From: Thermoleophilaceae bacterium | GTDB lineage: Bacteria > Actinomycetota > Thermoleophilia > Solirubrobacterales > Thermoleophilaceae | NCBI GenBank assembly: GCA_025928265.1 | Contig: JAICJV010000016.1 | Span: 1-44,900 of the forward strand | Length of the DNA: 44,900 bases | Reading direction: 5' to 3' | Shown here: piece after piece, positions 26,523 through 35,709 of the stretch | Layout: each line of letters opens with the position of its first letter | Numbering within the stretch: the stretch's first letter is position 1 | Made by a program: the position numbers and the translations under genes | Notes under the pieces: generated by a model | The model's database searches: none | The model's input: the letters and a program-made list of their open reading frames with translations, nothing else | What the model was told of the DNA's origin: nothing

Positions 26523-28136
26523 CCGGTCGACCGGACCGCTGCGCAGCAGGGTGGCCGCCGAGACGGCCGTGAGGCGGCGCTGGCGCACCTGCCTGCAGAG
26601 CGAGTCGAGCCACGCGCGCCAGCCCGGCTCGTCCTTCACCGAGATCTCGATGAGATCGCCGCGCTCGACCACCCCCAGGCCGCCGTACTGCGGCACCCTC
26701 ACCGACCCACTCACAGGAGTTGCGCCCGCCGTATGGCCGAGCAGGTCCTGCGCGAGGGTGAACCCGGTTCCCGGAACGGCGTAGTACACGTGCCCGTCGA
26801 TGCCGAGATCCTTCGCCGCACGATGGATCTGACCGCGCGTGCCGATCCAGCGCACCGGGCCGCCCGGTCGCAGGCGCGGGACCGCATCGCTGCCGCTGTC
26901 ACGTACCGCCGTGATCGTCTTGGCCGAAGGCTGGCCGGTGAACGCGATCGACGCCGCGGCCCCCTGGCTCGCAAGCTGGTCGGCCACGGCCGGCGCGATC
27001 GATGCCGGAGCGTCCACGATCAGGCCCACCTGCGGGCGGGTGGTGTCGACCGCCGTCACCGGCTTGGTGCCTGGAATCGCCTTGGCGATGAGCGAGAGGC
27101 CGTCGTCGCTCGCGAAGCTCCAGAAGAAGCCGAAGGTGACGAGAATCGCCGTGACCACCGGGCGCAGGGCCGGGCGCCAGGCGGACGCGGCCACGAGGCG
27201 CTCGCGCAGGGCAGCCAGCCGAGGCCGCGGGGCGGCGTCGCGCTCGCGGCGCCATGCGACGTAGCGACGCGCGCCCTCGGCGAACGGCGTGACCGGCTGC
27301 CAGCCGAGCTCCTCCAGCGCACGGTCGCTCGACACCTCCTTGCCACCGAAGTCGCCGGCGCGCGCCTCGGTGTGGACGATCTCGGCCTCGCCCACGAGCG
27401 CGCGCACCGTCTCGGCGATCTCGAGGATCGTGGTGGTCTCGGACCCGGCCAGGTTGTAGACGCGGTTTGCCGCCTCCGGCGCGAGCGCGCGCTCCACCCC
27501 GTCGGCCAGATCCTCCACGTACACGAACCGCCGGCCCTGACTGCCGTCGCCGGCGACGGTGAGCGGCTCGCCCTTCAGCGCCTTGTTCACGAACGCGGCG
27601 AGAACCGTGGCGTCCCGTGCCCGCGGTCCGTACGGGATGCCGAAGCGCAGGATCGTGTAGTCGACGCCGTACAGCTCCGCATACGAGCGGCAGTAGTGCT
27701 CGCCTGCCAGCTTCGTCGCGGTGTAGAGGTGGCCGGGCGCCTCGGGACGGGTGCTCTCGTCGACGGCCGTCTCGGGACAGTCGCTGTAGACCCAGATCGT
27801 GGAGCCGTAGACCACGCGCTTCACCTCGGCCCGGCGCGCGGCCTCGAGCACGGCCAGGGTGGCACGAGCGTTCGCCCGCTCGGCCCCCTCGGGGTCCTTC
27901 TGGACATGATTGACGTCGGCCATCGCGGCCAGGTGGATGACCGCGTCGCAGCCCTTCATCGCGTGCGCCAGCACATCGACGTCGGTGGCGTCGCCCAGGA
28001 TCGCCTCCACCGTCCCGCGTTCGTGGTGCGGCGACGTCACGCGGTCGAAGTTCACGGGCACGTGGCCGCGCGCCCGCAACACGTCGACCACGTGCGAGCC
28101 GATGAAACCTGAGCCTCCGGTTACTAGGACTCTCAT
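26520..28136 (-). CDS. NAD-dependent sugar epimerase fused to a degenerate deacetylase-like domain
   Basis: A 538-residue fusion. Residues 1-300 are an extended short-chain dehydrogenase/epimerase: GGSGFIGSH for NAD, a Ser/Thr before YTATKLAGE (YxxxK at about 138-142), and RRFVYVEDLADGV. A hydrophobic helix (PVVTAILVTFGFFWS) near 325-340 is followed by about 185 residues (PQVGLIVDAPASIAPAVADQL, and GLGVVERGDLIEIS) whose strand pattern resembles polysaccharide deacetylases but lacks the Asp-Asp and His-His metal motifs. The helix would put this part on the far side of the membrane from the epimerase. Role probably in cell-surface glycan synthesis. Confidence 0.8.
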   Translation of the reverse strand: MRVLVTGGSGFIGSHVVDVLRARGHVPVNFDRVTSPHHERGTVEAILGDATDVDVLAHAMKGCDAVIHLAAMADVNHVQKDPEGAERANARATLAVLEAARRAEVKRVVYGSTIWVYSDCPETAVDESTRPEAPGHLYTATKLAGEHYCRSYAELYGVDYTILRFGIPYGPRARDATVLAAFVNKALKGEPLTVAGDGSQGRRFVYVEDLADGVERALAPEAANRVYNLAGSETTTILEIAETVRALVGEAEIVHTEARAGDFGGKEVSSDRALEELGWQPVTPFAEGARRYVAWRRERDAAPRPRLAALRERLVAASAWRPALRPVVTAILVTFGFFWSFASDDGLSLIAKAIPGTKPVTAVDTTRPQVGLIVDAPASIAPAVADQLASQGAAASIAFTGQPSAKTITAVRDSGSDAVPRLRPGGPVRWIGTRGQIHRAAKDLGIDGHVYYAVPGTGFTLAQDLLGHTAGATPVSGSVRVPQYGGLGVVERGDLIEISVKDEPGWRAWLDSLCRQVRQRRLTAVSAATLLRSGPVDR

Positions 28137-28207
28137 GAGCGGCCCGGGGGCGACTGGAAGACGGGCGCGGACGCTCCTGTCCGGACGCGCGCCCTCCCCC
28201 CGCTCGG

Positions 28208-28235
28208 GCCGCCCGATCCTATCTCTCCGGGCGGC
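28208..28235 (-). terminator. Hairpin after the second glycoside hydrolase gene
   Basis: GCCGCCCG (28208-28215) pairs with CGGGCGGC (28228-28235), a perfect 8-bp stem 14 bases past the stop codon. There is no U-run. A second GC-rich hairpin lies near 28163-28193, ahead of the epimerase start. Confidence 0.5.
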
Positions 28236-28249
28236 TGCCCACCAGTTTG

Positions 28250-29362
28250 TTAGTGGCTTTTCAGCAGCGCGTGGTAGGCGGCGCTGAGGGCGCCATGCGG
28301 GCTGATGAGCGACGTGTCGAAGTTGCCCAGTGCCTTCGGCGGCCTGACCAGCAGGTACTGGAGCATCTGCTTCACGCGCGGGTTGCGGCGGGCGATCCGG
28401 TATGCCTGGCGCAGGTACCTCGCGCGGCGGCCGGCCGGGATGCGGCGCTTGCCGGAGGCGAAATAGCCGAATTCGGTCAGGTAGACGTTCAGCCGCTTGC
28501 CGCGCGAGGTGCGCAGGGCGCCGTTGTGGCCGAGGCGGTTGAGCGCCCTGGTGAGCCGGCCGAGCGTCCCGATCGTGACGTTGTCACGGCCCGGGTAGCG
28601 GAAGTGCGGCGAGTGCAGGAAGTCGTACGGATGGTGCGCATAACCGTCGGCCTTGAGGCCGTGGCGGCAGTGGCGGTGCCAGTGGCGGTCGACGCAGGTC
28701 GCGCGGCGCAGGAACCACAGCGGCGAGGTCGAGTGGCCCTTGGACGCGTACGGGACGGTCTCCCCGAACAGCACCTGCGCGTGCGGCTGGACCGACTTGA
28801 TGCCGCGGTAGCCCGCCGCCATCAGGCCGCGGTAGATCCGCGGGCCGCTGCGAAGCGGCTTGAGCCAGCCGACGTAGTTCGGCTCGTTCCAGATCGAGTA
28901 GCGGGACACGCGACCGCGGAAGTGCAGCGCGGCGGCGCGGGCAAACCCGCGGAACCTGCCGGCCTTCGGCTTGTACACGCCGACGAGATGGTTGCGCGTG
29001 GCCCAGGCGGGCGCGGGGCCGGCGATCGTCAGCTGGACCTTCATGCCGTGGCGGCGCGCGGCGTCGATCAGCTGGTCGTACTGCGACCAGTCGTAGAAGA
29101 GGTGCCTCGGCTTCGTGCGGCGGTTCGTCTGCCAGCCCGGAAGGACGCGCGTCCAGAGCAGGTTCGCGCGGATGTGGCGGACGCCGAGCGCGCGGATCTG
29201 CTGGAGAGCGAGATCCTGGTTGTAGTAGAGCTTCTGGAGCAGGACCGCATCGTCCTGGAGGGCGAGCTCCAGATGGCGCGCTGCGTGGGCCTGAGGGGGC
29301 GTGAAGAAGACGAGGCTCGCGGCGAGGGCAAGCAGGCTGAGGCACTTCCTGGGGAGGGTCAC
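28250..29362 (-). CDS. Secreted glycoside hydrolase-like protein, clan A-like
   Basis: A 370-residue secreted protein. The signal peptide (CLSLLALAASLVFFTPPQAHA) ends near residue 28. The barrel motifs are YSIWNEPNYVGW (about 167) and NVYLTEFGYFAS (about 281), whose Glu residues are the expected acid/base and nucleophile, as in GH39/GH5-type enzymes. It is very rich in Arg and His. Start is uncertain: GTG 29362 has AGGAG only one base away; GTG 29383 is an alternative. Probably acts on external or own surface polysaccharide; inference. Confidence 0.8.
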   Translation of the reverse strand: MTLPRKCLSLLALAASLVFFTPPQAHAARHLELALQDDAVLLQKLYYNQDLALQQIRALGVRHIRANLLWTRVLPGWQTNRRTKPRHLFYDWSQYDQLIDAARRHGMKVQLTIAGPAPAWATRNHLVGVYKPKAGRFRGFARAAALHFRGRVSRYSIWNEPNYVGWLKPLRSGPRIYRGLMAAGYRGIKSVQPHAQVLFGETVPYASKGHSTSPLWFLRRATCVDRHWHRHCRHGLKADGYAHHPYDFLHSPHFRYPGRDNVTIGTLGRLTRALNRLGHNGALRTSRGKRLNVYLTEFGYFASGKRRIPAGRRARYLRQAYRIARRNPRVKQMLQYLLVRPPKALGNFDTSLISPHGALSAAYHALLKSH

Positions 29363-29438
29363 ACTCCTGATATCGGAGCCCACCGGGCCGGCTTGATACC
29401 CCGTTCCGGGTGAACGGTCTGGCACTCTTCGCGGGCAC

Positions 29439-30875
29439 ATGAAGGACCTGCTCGAAGACCTGATGGACTCAGCGTCCGGCCGCGCCGACTATGCCGACGT
29501 CCGCCACGTGCGCTCGCGCGCCGAGTCGCTTTCCACGCGCAACGGCGCGGTCGAGGAGGCCGAGTCCGCCACCTCCGAGGGCGTGGGAGTCCGCGTGCGG
29601 GTCGGTGGCGCCTGGGGTTTCGCGGCAACGCGCGAGTTGGACCGGCCCGCCCTCGAGCGTGCGCTCGACCAGGCGCTCGCGATCGCCGATGCGCAGCCGC
29701 GCGCACCCGCCACGCCGCTTGCGCCCGAGCCGGCGGCGCGCGGCGTGTGGGAGAGCGAGGTGGAGATCGACCCGTTCGCGGTCTCGCTCGACGACAAGCT
29801 CGCCGCGCTCCTGGCCGCCGACGAGGCCATGCGCGGCGACCCGCGGCTCGCCATCACGAGCGCCCACTTCATGGCGTTCTCCGAGTACGAGACGTTCGCC
29901 TCGACGGACGGCGCGCTGTGCGAGCAGCGCAAGGTGGACTGCGGCGGCGGCATCTCCGCGACCGCCGTCGGCGGCGACGAGACGCAGGTCCGGACCTACC
30001 CGGCCTCGTTCCGCGGCGACGTGATGCGGCGCGGCTACGAGCACTTCGTCTCGCTGGATCTGGTGGCCGCGGCCCCGCGCGTGGCCGAGGAGGCGGTCGC
30101 GCTGCTCACCGCGCCACCCTGCCCGTCGGGTCCCGCGACCATCATCCTCAGCGGCCAGCAACTCGCTCTCCAGGTGCACGAGTCGGTGGGCCATGCGGTC
30201 GAGCTCGATCGCGTCCTCGGGACCGAGGCGTCGTATGCGGGCACGAGCTTCGTCTCGCTCGCGGACGTGGGGTCGCTGCGCTACGGGTCGGAGCTGATGA
30301 ACGTGACCGCCGACGCGACCAATCCCGGCGGGCTCGGCACGTTCGGCTGGGACGACGAGGGCGTCGAGGGACGGAGCGAGCCGATCGTCCGCCACGGCGT
30401 GCTGTACGGCTTCCTCTCCTCTCGCGAGTCGGCGGCCGAGGTCGGGCTCGAGCGCTCGGGCGGATGCATGCGCGCTGACGGCTTCGCGCGCCAGCCGATC
30501 GTGCGGATGACCAACGTGAACCTGGAGCCCGGCGACGCCGGGACGCTCGAGGACCTCATCGCCTCCACCGACGACGGGCTCTATCTCGAGACGAACCGGT
30601 CGTGGTCGATCGACAACCGCCGGCTGCACTTCCAGTTCGCGACAGAGGCGGCGTGGGAGATCCGCGACGGCGAGCGGCGGCGGATGCTGCGCAACCCGAG
30701 CTATGCCGGCATCACGCCGGAGTTCTGGGGCAAGCTCGACGCCATCTGCTCGCCGTCGGAGTGGCGGCTGTGGGGACTGCTGAACTGCGGGAAGGGCGAG
30801 CCGGGGCAGTCGATGCGCGTCTCGCACGGCACGGCACCGGCGCGCTTCCGCGACGTGCAGGTCGGCGTGGCGTGA
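29439..30875 (+). CDS. tldD: TldD-family metalloprotease subunit
   Basis: A 478-residue subunit of the TldD/TldE protease, which degrades unstructured peptides and helps process certain peptide antibiotics and toxins. The zinc motif HExxxH is seen in QVHESVGHAVELDR (about residue 246), and the conserved LLNCGKGEPGQ lies near the C-terminus. The next gene is its partner, overlapping by four bases (GTGA), so a heterodimer is expected. No peptide substrate gene is in the window. The promoter between this and the divergent hydrolase gene is not clear. Confidence 0.93.
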   Translation: MKDLLEDLMDSASGRADYADVRHVRSRAESLSTRNGAVEEAESATSEGVGVRVRVGGAWGFAATRELDRPALERALDQALAIADAQPRAPATPLAPEPAARGVWESEVEIDPFAVSLDDKLAALLAADEAMRGDPRLAITSAHFMAFSEYETFASTDGALCEQRKVDCGGGISATAVGGDETQVRTYPASFRGDVMRRGYEHFVSLDLVAAAPRVAEEAVALLTAPPCPSGPATIILSGQQLALQVHESVGHAVELDRVLGTEASYAGTSFVSLADVGSLRYGSELMNVTADATNPGGLGTFGWDDEGVEGRSEPIVRHGVLYGFLSSRESAAEVGLERSGGCMRADGFARQPIVRMTNVNLEPGDAGTLEDLIASTDDGLYLETNRSWSIDNRRLHFQFATEAAWEIRDGERRRMLRNPSYAGITPEFWGKLDAICSPSEWRLWGLLNCGKGEPGQSMRVSHGTAPARFRDVQVGVA

Positions 30876-32236
30876 CCGACCGCGCGCTCGAGCTTGCGGA
30901 GCGCGCGCTGGGCGCGGCGCCGCCCGGCGAGACGCTCGCGAAGGTGGACTTCGAGCGCTCGCTGCTGCTGCGCTTCGCCCGCTCGCGGCCGACACAGGCG
31001 ACCGCGGTCGACGACGTGACCGTCACGCTCGCCGTGGTCTGCGACGGTCGCGTCGGGACGTCGTCGACGAACGCCGTCGACGACGAGTCGCTCGCGCGCG
31101 TGGCACAGGCCGCTCGAGCGGCTGCCGAGGCCGCTGCTCGCAGCGCAGGGCCAGGCGAGTATCCGGGCTTTCCGGCGGGCGGGGTGCCGCGCGGCCACGA
31201 CGGCTTCGACGCCGAGACGGCGCGGCTCGATCCCGCCGTGGGCGGGGCCCAGCTCGAGGCCGCCTTCGCGGCCTGCGCGGAGCGCGGCGTCGAGGCGCAT
31301 GGCACGTGGAGCGCCGGCGACCTGCGGACTGCCGTCGCCTCGAGCAGCGGGACGTCGGCGATCGACCGGGTGACGGACGCCTTCATGAAGGTGACCGGGA
31401 TCGCGCCGAGCGGCCGGTCCGGCTACGTCGAGCGGACCGCCGTGGCGCTGCGCGACCTCGATGGGCGCTCGATCGCCGAGCTGGCCGCCGGGAAGGCCGC
31501 ATTCGAGGGCGAGCCCGCGCGACTCGAGCCCGGCGAGTACCCGGTCGTGCTGGAGGCGGACGCCGTGGGCGACCTCGTCGGGTGGGTGGGTGTGCTGGCG
31601 GCGAACGGGCTGGCGTTCGCGGAGGGGCGCAGCGCGTTCTGCGACCACATCGGCCGTCGCGTCGCGGCCGCGCGGATCAACCTGTCCGACTCGCCGCGCT
31701 ACACCCACACCCTCCCCCGCGCGTTCGATGCCGAAGGCGTGGCCAAGGCGCCGCTCCCGCTGATCCAGGACGGCGTGGCGCACCGCGTCGTACATGACAC
31801 CCGCAGCGCGGCGGTCGTGGGCGGCGAAGCCCAGTCCACCGGTCACGCCATCGTGCCGGGTGGCGACGACTTCGGACCGGTCCCCACCAACCTGGTGCTG
31901 ACGGGCGGCGGCGCGGCCGACGAGGCGGAGCTCTGCAAGCCGATCGAGCGCGGCGTCTACGTCACGCGCCTCTGGTACACGAACCCCGTCCGGCCCAAGG
32001 AGACGCTGATCACCGGCGTAACGCGTGACGGCACGTTCCTGATCGAGGACGGCGTGGTCACCCGCCCGCTGGTGGACATGCGGCTGACGGACTCGGCGCT
32101 CGGATTGCTCGACCGCTGCGAGGAGCTGGGCGCGCGCCCGCGGCTCGTATCGGAGGGCGAGTTCTACGGCCGCCGCTTCGCCAACGGCGTGGTGGTGCCG
32201 CCGATGCGGGTGAGCCGCATGCGCTTCACCGGCTGA
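30872..32236 (+). CDS. pmbA: TldE/PmbA protease subunit
   Basis: A 454-residue partner of TldD without the zinc motif. Family features are the mid-protein GRSGYVERTAVALRDLDG, TLPRAFDAEGVAKAPLPLIQDGVAH near 285, STGHAI and GVYVTRLWYTN near 365. The GTG start lies in the TldD stop (GTGA). Co-translation with TldD and the paired domains support a working protease. A large inverted repeat ends the unit. Confidence 0.92.
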   Translation: MTDRALELAERALGAAPPGETLAKVDFERSLLLRFARSRPTQATAVDDVTVTLAVVCDGRVGTSSTNAVDDESLARVAQAARAAAEAAARSAGPGEYPGFPAGGVPRGHDGFDAETARLDPAVGGAQLEAAFAACAERGVEAHGTWSAGDLRTAVASSSGTSAIDRVTDAFMKVTGIAPSGRSGYVERTAVALRDLDGRSIAELAAGKAAFEGEPARLEPGEYPVVLEADAVGDLVGWVGVLAANGLAFAEGRSAFCDHIGRRVAAARINLSDSPRYTHTLPRAFDAEGVAKAPLPLIQDGVAHRVVHDTRSAAVVGGEAQSTGHAIVPGGDDFGPVPTNLVLTGGGAADEAELCKPIERGVYVTRLWYTNPVRPKETLITGVTRDGTFLIEDGVVTRPLVDMRLTDSALGLLDRCEELGARPRLVSEGEFYGRRFANGVVVPPMRVSRMRFTG

Positions 32237-32252
32237 GCGCCAAGGAGAACTC

Positions 32253-32329
32253 AGCGTCAGATGAGAGTCGCGACGCCGGCGTTCGCGCCGCCGGTTGCTG
32301 GCCGCGATTAGCGACTCTCAGATGACGCT
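32253..32329. terminator. Bidirectional terminator between pmbA and secG
   Basis: AGCGTCAGATGAGAGTCGC (32253-32271) and GCGACTCTCAGATGACGCT (32311-32329) are inverse copies with only two mismatches in 19. The loop of 39 bases is GC-rich. The right arm includes part of the secG stop codon. It lies between convergent genes and would end both transcripts. Confidence 0.65.
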
Positions 32330-32555
32330 ATTCGATCTTCAGCAGCAGGATCACGTTCGCCACGAACAGGATGGCGAAGAAGATCGTCCAGCGGTCGAGG
32401 TTGCGCTCGACCAGGGAGCCGCCGCCGAACGGGCCGGCGCCGGTGCCGACACCGAACGCGCCCGAGAGCCCCGCGTCCTTCCCGGAGTGCAGGAGGATCA
32501 GGAGAATCAGGACGATCGAGATGATCACCTGGGTGGCGCTGAAGAGACCGACCAT
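32328..32555 (-). CDS. secG: Protein translocase subunit SecG
   Basis: A 75-residue membrane subunit of the SecYEG channel. Two hydrophobic helices (about 8-23 and 57-73) flank the family sequence LLHSGKDAGLSGAFG. Its length is normal for actinobacterial SecG. It follows the CcmI-like gene by 12 bases on the same strand and is likely co-transcribed. Confidence 0.93.
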   Translation of the reverse strand: MVGLFSATQVIISIVLILLILLHSGKDAGLSGAFGVGTGAGPFGGGSLVERNLDRWTIFFAILFVANVILLLKIE

Positions 32556-32567
32556 GAGGCCCTGAGC

Positions 32568-32864
32568 TTAGCGGCGCTCCGCGTCCAGCTCGTCGAGGCT
32601 CCGAAGGATCTCGACGGCCTGCGCCCGCAGCTCACGGTCGGTGGTGCGGTAGTCGCTCTCGGAGACCTTGCCCATGCGGAAATCGAGCTCCGCGTCGCGG
32701 ATCTCGCGGTACTTGGCCTCCTTCGCGGCCTCGAGCGCGGCCCGCCGCGCGTCCTCGCGCCGGTCGACATCGGGGCCACGCCGCAACGGCGCGGCGACCA
32801 CAAGCGCCGCGATCAGGGCGAGAACGACGATCGCAAACCCGTAATCCATCGCATCGTTCAGCAT
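32568..32864 (-). CDS. CcmI-like small membrane protein
   Basis: A 98-residue protein with one N-terminal membrane helix (FAIVVLALIAALVVAAPL) followed by a charged coiled-coil stretch (ALEAAKEAKYREIRDAELDFRMGKVSESDYR). That stretch resembles the N-terminal part of CcmI/CycH, a System I cytochrome c assembly factor, without the TPR domain. ATG at 32849 is an alternative start. Its place between ccmF and secG supports a link to cytochrome c maturation. Confidence 0.72.
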   Translation of the reverse strand: MLNDAMDYGFAIVVLALIAALVVAAPLRRGPDVDRREDARRAALEAAKEAKYREIRDAELDFRMGKVSESDYRTTDRELRAQAVEILRSLDELDAERR

Positions 32865-32910
32865 ACGGGCGGGTTGACACCGCCGTGGACCTGGATCAGG
32901 GTGAACTCGC

Positions 32911-33546
32911 GTGAGGGGCGCTAAGACAGTCCTCATCGGGCTTGCGGCAGCCGCAGCGCTGCCCGCGACGGCCGACGCGCGCGCCGGCACCATGTACCAC
33001 GTTGTGCGCGCCAGCGGCACCGAGAAGGTCAGCTTCACGGCCGACCCGAACACCTGCGGCCTGATGCTCACGTGCGGCTACGCGGGCACCGTCACCTACA
33101 GGTTCGGAGGCACGCCGAGAGGGCGACTCGCGGTAACGCGTGACCGCCACCACCACGTGAGCGGCGTCGCCAACTTCAACAGCCGTGGCAAGACGACCAC
33201 GCGGATCACGCGGGGCGCCGTGTGCAACGACTCGATCTCCCATGGCAGGGAGCACTTTTCGCTGCGGTCGCGATCACGGCTGGGCAGCCTCCTGTTCGAG
33301 CTCCACCACGGCAAGACCGACCACCTCGTCACCGACTGCCCCGGGCCGACAGAGGCCGACCTGGCGCACGATCGCGCGCTGCCCGAGGGGTCGTTCAGGC
33401 AGAAGGACTTCAAGGGCTTCAACGTCAACTTCGGGACGAAGGGCAGCTCCGCGTTCCGCGAGAGCGGCTACCGCGGCACCGCGACGTGGAACCTGAAGTA
33501 CCGCCTCGAGCGCTACCGCTGCAGCCCGCGCTGCAAGGTCCGCTAG
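32911..33546 (+). CDS. Secreted protein of unknown function
   Basis: A 211-residue protein with an N-terminal signal (AKTVLIGLAAAAALPATADARA). The mature part is beta-rich, with six cysteines (near 49, 55, 105, 143, 204 and 208) that may form disulfides, and a basic C-terminus. The start GTG follows AGGGTGA. I recognise no family. It ends directly against the ccmF stop codon: the two stops are adjacent (TAG then CTA) with no gap. Confidence 0.7.
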   Translation: MRGAKTVLIGLAAAAALPATADARAGTMYHVVRASGTEKVSFTADPNTCGLMLTCGYAGTVTYRFGGTPRGRLAVTRDRHHHVSGVANFNSRGKTTTRITRGAVCNDSISHGREHFSLRSRSRLGSLLFELHHGKTDHLVTDCPGPTEADLAHDRALPEGSFRQKDFKGFNVNFGTKGSSAFRESGYRGTATWNLKYRLERYRCSPRCKVR

Positions 33547-35709
33547 CTACGCGCGCGACAGCTCGCGGCCAAGGCGCGCGGCGGCGAGGCTCGCGGCGCG
33601 GCGCCGGCGTGCGTCAGGCGACGGCCACAGCGCCGTGAGCGACCCCATCACCACGATCAGCCCGCCGATCCAGATCCACATGATCATCGGCGAATGGATG
33701 GCCCGGAAGGTCGCGGGCGGGCTGTGGTCGCGGTAGTTCGCGGCCAGCGCCGCCAGGATCAGCGCCTGCTCGTCCGGCGTCGCGTTCGGGAACTTCTTGT
33801 TGGCCACGTTGATCGGGTGCTCGAGGCGCGAGATGTCGGGCTGGATCGCCGTCCAGAAGTTGCCGAGCGGACCCCAGCGGGTGTCGATCTCGCTGTTCGA
33901 CTCGCCGTCGAAGTAGCGCCCGATCGAGCCGCCGGTGCCGTCGCTCGCGGGGTAGTAGTTACGGGCCGGGCGGAAGGTCCAGTGCTTGTCGCCCTTGCGC
34001 ACGTCGAGCACCGCGCCGAGCGTGACGGGCGCGCCGGTGTGCGCCCTGTCGTCGAGCAGCGCCGCGGTCGGCTTCTCGTAGGTGACCGTGTAGTCGCCCA
34101 CCTTCGCCGACTGTCCCGGCGCGAGCCGCATGTCGCGCTGCTGGATGAACGCCGACGATGCCGCGACGCCAAGCAGCAGCACCGACAGCCCGGCGTGCAC
34201 GGTGTAGCCGCCGTAGCGGCGCCGGTTGCGCACGATGAGCTGCCCGAGGGCCACGGGTATCGGCTCGCGCGCCACCACCCGCCGCGCCCGTGTGCCGCGC
34301 CAGAACTCCTGGCCCACCGCAGCGAGCACGAACGACACGAACGTGAACATGATCAGCGACGTGATGCTCTCCGACGCCGTCGTGAGCGCCAGCATCGCGA
34401 ACAGCGTGACGCCTGCCACCGCCGTCGGGAACGCGAACACCCGCCACGCCTTCGAGGCGGTTCCGCGCCGCCACGCGAGCATCGGTCCGATGCCGGTGAG
34501 GAGCACGAGCAGCAGCGCGAGCGGCGTGGTCACGCGCGAGAAGAACGGCGGTCCGACGCTCTCCTTCGTGCCGGTGAACGCCTCGGAGATGAGCGGGAAG
34601 TACGTGCCCCACGCGATCACCACGCACAGCGCGACGAGCACGAGGTTGTTGAGCAGGAAGAACGCCTCACGCGAGAGCAGGGAGTCGAGCCGCGTCTCCG
34701 ACCGCAGCGAGTCGAGCCGGCTCACGATGAGGACGACCGACCCGATGGCCACGAGCCCGATGAACACGAGGAACGGCGTACCGAGCGTGGACGCCCCGAA
34801 CGCGTGGATCGAGTCGAGCACGCCGGACCGCACCAGGAACGTGCCGAGCAGCGACAGCACGAACGTGCCCGCGATCAGCGACGCGTTCCACACCTTCAAC
34901 ATGCCGCGCTTCTCCTGGACCATCACCGAATGCAGGAACGCGGTGCCCACCAGCCACGGCATCAGCGCTGCGTTCTCGACCGCGTCCCAGGCCCAGTAGC
35001 CGCCCCAGCCGAGCTCCGAGTACGACCACAGCGCGCCGAGCAGGATGCCGGTGCCGAGGAACGTCCAGGCGATCAGCGCGAAGCGGCGCGTCGAGCGAAT
35101 CCAGTCGGCGTCCGTGCGCTTCGTGATCAGCGCCCCGACCATGAACGCGAAGGGGATCGAGAAGCCGACGTAGCCCGAGTACAGGCACGGCGGGTGGAAC
35201 ATCATCGCGGGGTGGCGGAGCAGCGGATTGAGGCCCTGTCCCTCTGCCAACGGGTGCGCGACCGTCGCGAACGGGTTCTGGTCCGCGATGACGATCAGCC
35301 CCAGGAAGAAGACCGCGATGGCGGCGAGGACGCTATTGGCGTACGGCGCGATCTCGCGGTGGCGCCGGCGCGTGGCGTACAGCACGATGCTCGAGTACAC
35401 CGAGAGCAGGAACACCCACAGGAGCAGCGAGCCTTCCTGGCTCGACCACATCGCGGTGAGCTTGTAGAAGCCGGGCGTGTCGGTCGAAGAGTGTTGCTGG
35501 ACGACGCTGAACGAGAAGTCGGAGCGCGCGAAGGCGACCTCGAGGATCACCATCGCGAGCGTCATGAGGCCCGCGAGCACGTACATCGCGCGACGCGCGG
35601 AGACGACGAACTGGCGCCGGCCGCTCACCGCGCCGTACACGCCGGCGCCGGCGGAGTACGTGGCCACCAGCAGGCCGACGACGAGGGTGGCCCAACCGAC
35701 AGCGGCCAT
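33547..35709 (-). CDS. ccmF: Cytochrome c heme lyase subunit CcmF
   Basis: A 720-residue integral membrane protein of System I heme attachment. The tryptophan-rich WGGYWAWDAVENAALMPWL segment (about 236-254) binds heme as in the family, and the HPAMMFHPPCLYSGYVG and AFLHSVMVQEKRG regions supply conserved histidines. About 14 membrane helices are seen, and a large external loop lies before the last one. The stop abuts the convergent secreted-protein gene. The start has no clear ribosome site; the upstream ccmE gene is on the same strand with a 164-base gap. Confidence 0.94.
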   Translation of the reverse strand: MAAVGWATLVVGLLVATYSAGAGVYGAVSGRRQFVVSARRAMYVLAGLMTLAMVILEVAFARSDFSFSVVQQHSSTDTPGFYKLTAMWSSQEGSLLLWVFLLSVYSSIVLYATRRRHREIAPYANSVLAAIAVFFLGLIVIADQNPFATVAHPLAEGQGLNPLLRHPAMMFHPPCLYSGYVGFSIPFAFMVGALITKRTDADWIRSTRRFALIAWTFLGTGILLGALWSYSELGWGGYWAWDAVENAALMPWLVGTAFLHSVMVQEKRGMLKVWNASLIAGTFVLSLLGTFLVRSGVLDSIHAFGASTLGTPFLVFIGLVAIGSVVLIVSRLDSLRSETRLDSLLSREAFFLLNNLVLVALCVVIAWGTYFPLISEAFTGTKESVGPPFFSRVTTPLALLLVLLTGIGPMLAWRRGTASKAWRVFAFPTAVAGVTLFAMLALTTASESITSLIMFTFVSFVLAAVGQEFWRGTRARRVVAREPIPVALGQLIVRNRRRYGGYTVHAGLSVLLLGVAASSAFIQQRDMRLAPGQSAKVGDYTVTYEKPTAALLDDRAHTGAPVTLGAVLDVRKGDKHWTFRPARNYYPASDGTGGSIGRYFDGESNSEIDTRWGPLGNFWTAIQPDISRLEHPINVANKKFPNATPDEQALILAALAANYRDHSPPATFRAIHSPMIMWIWIGGLIVVMGSLTALWPSPDARRRRAASLAAARLGRELSRA

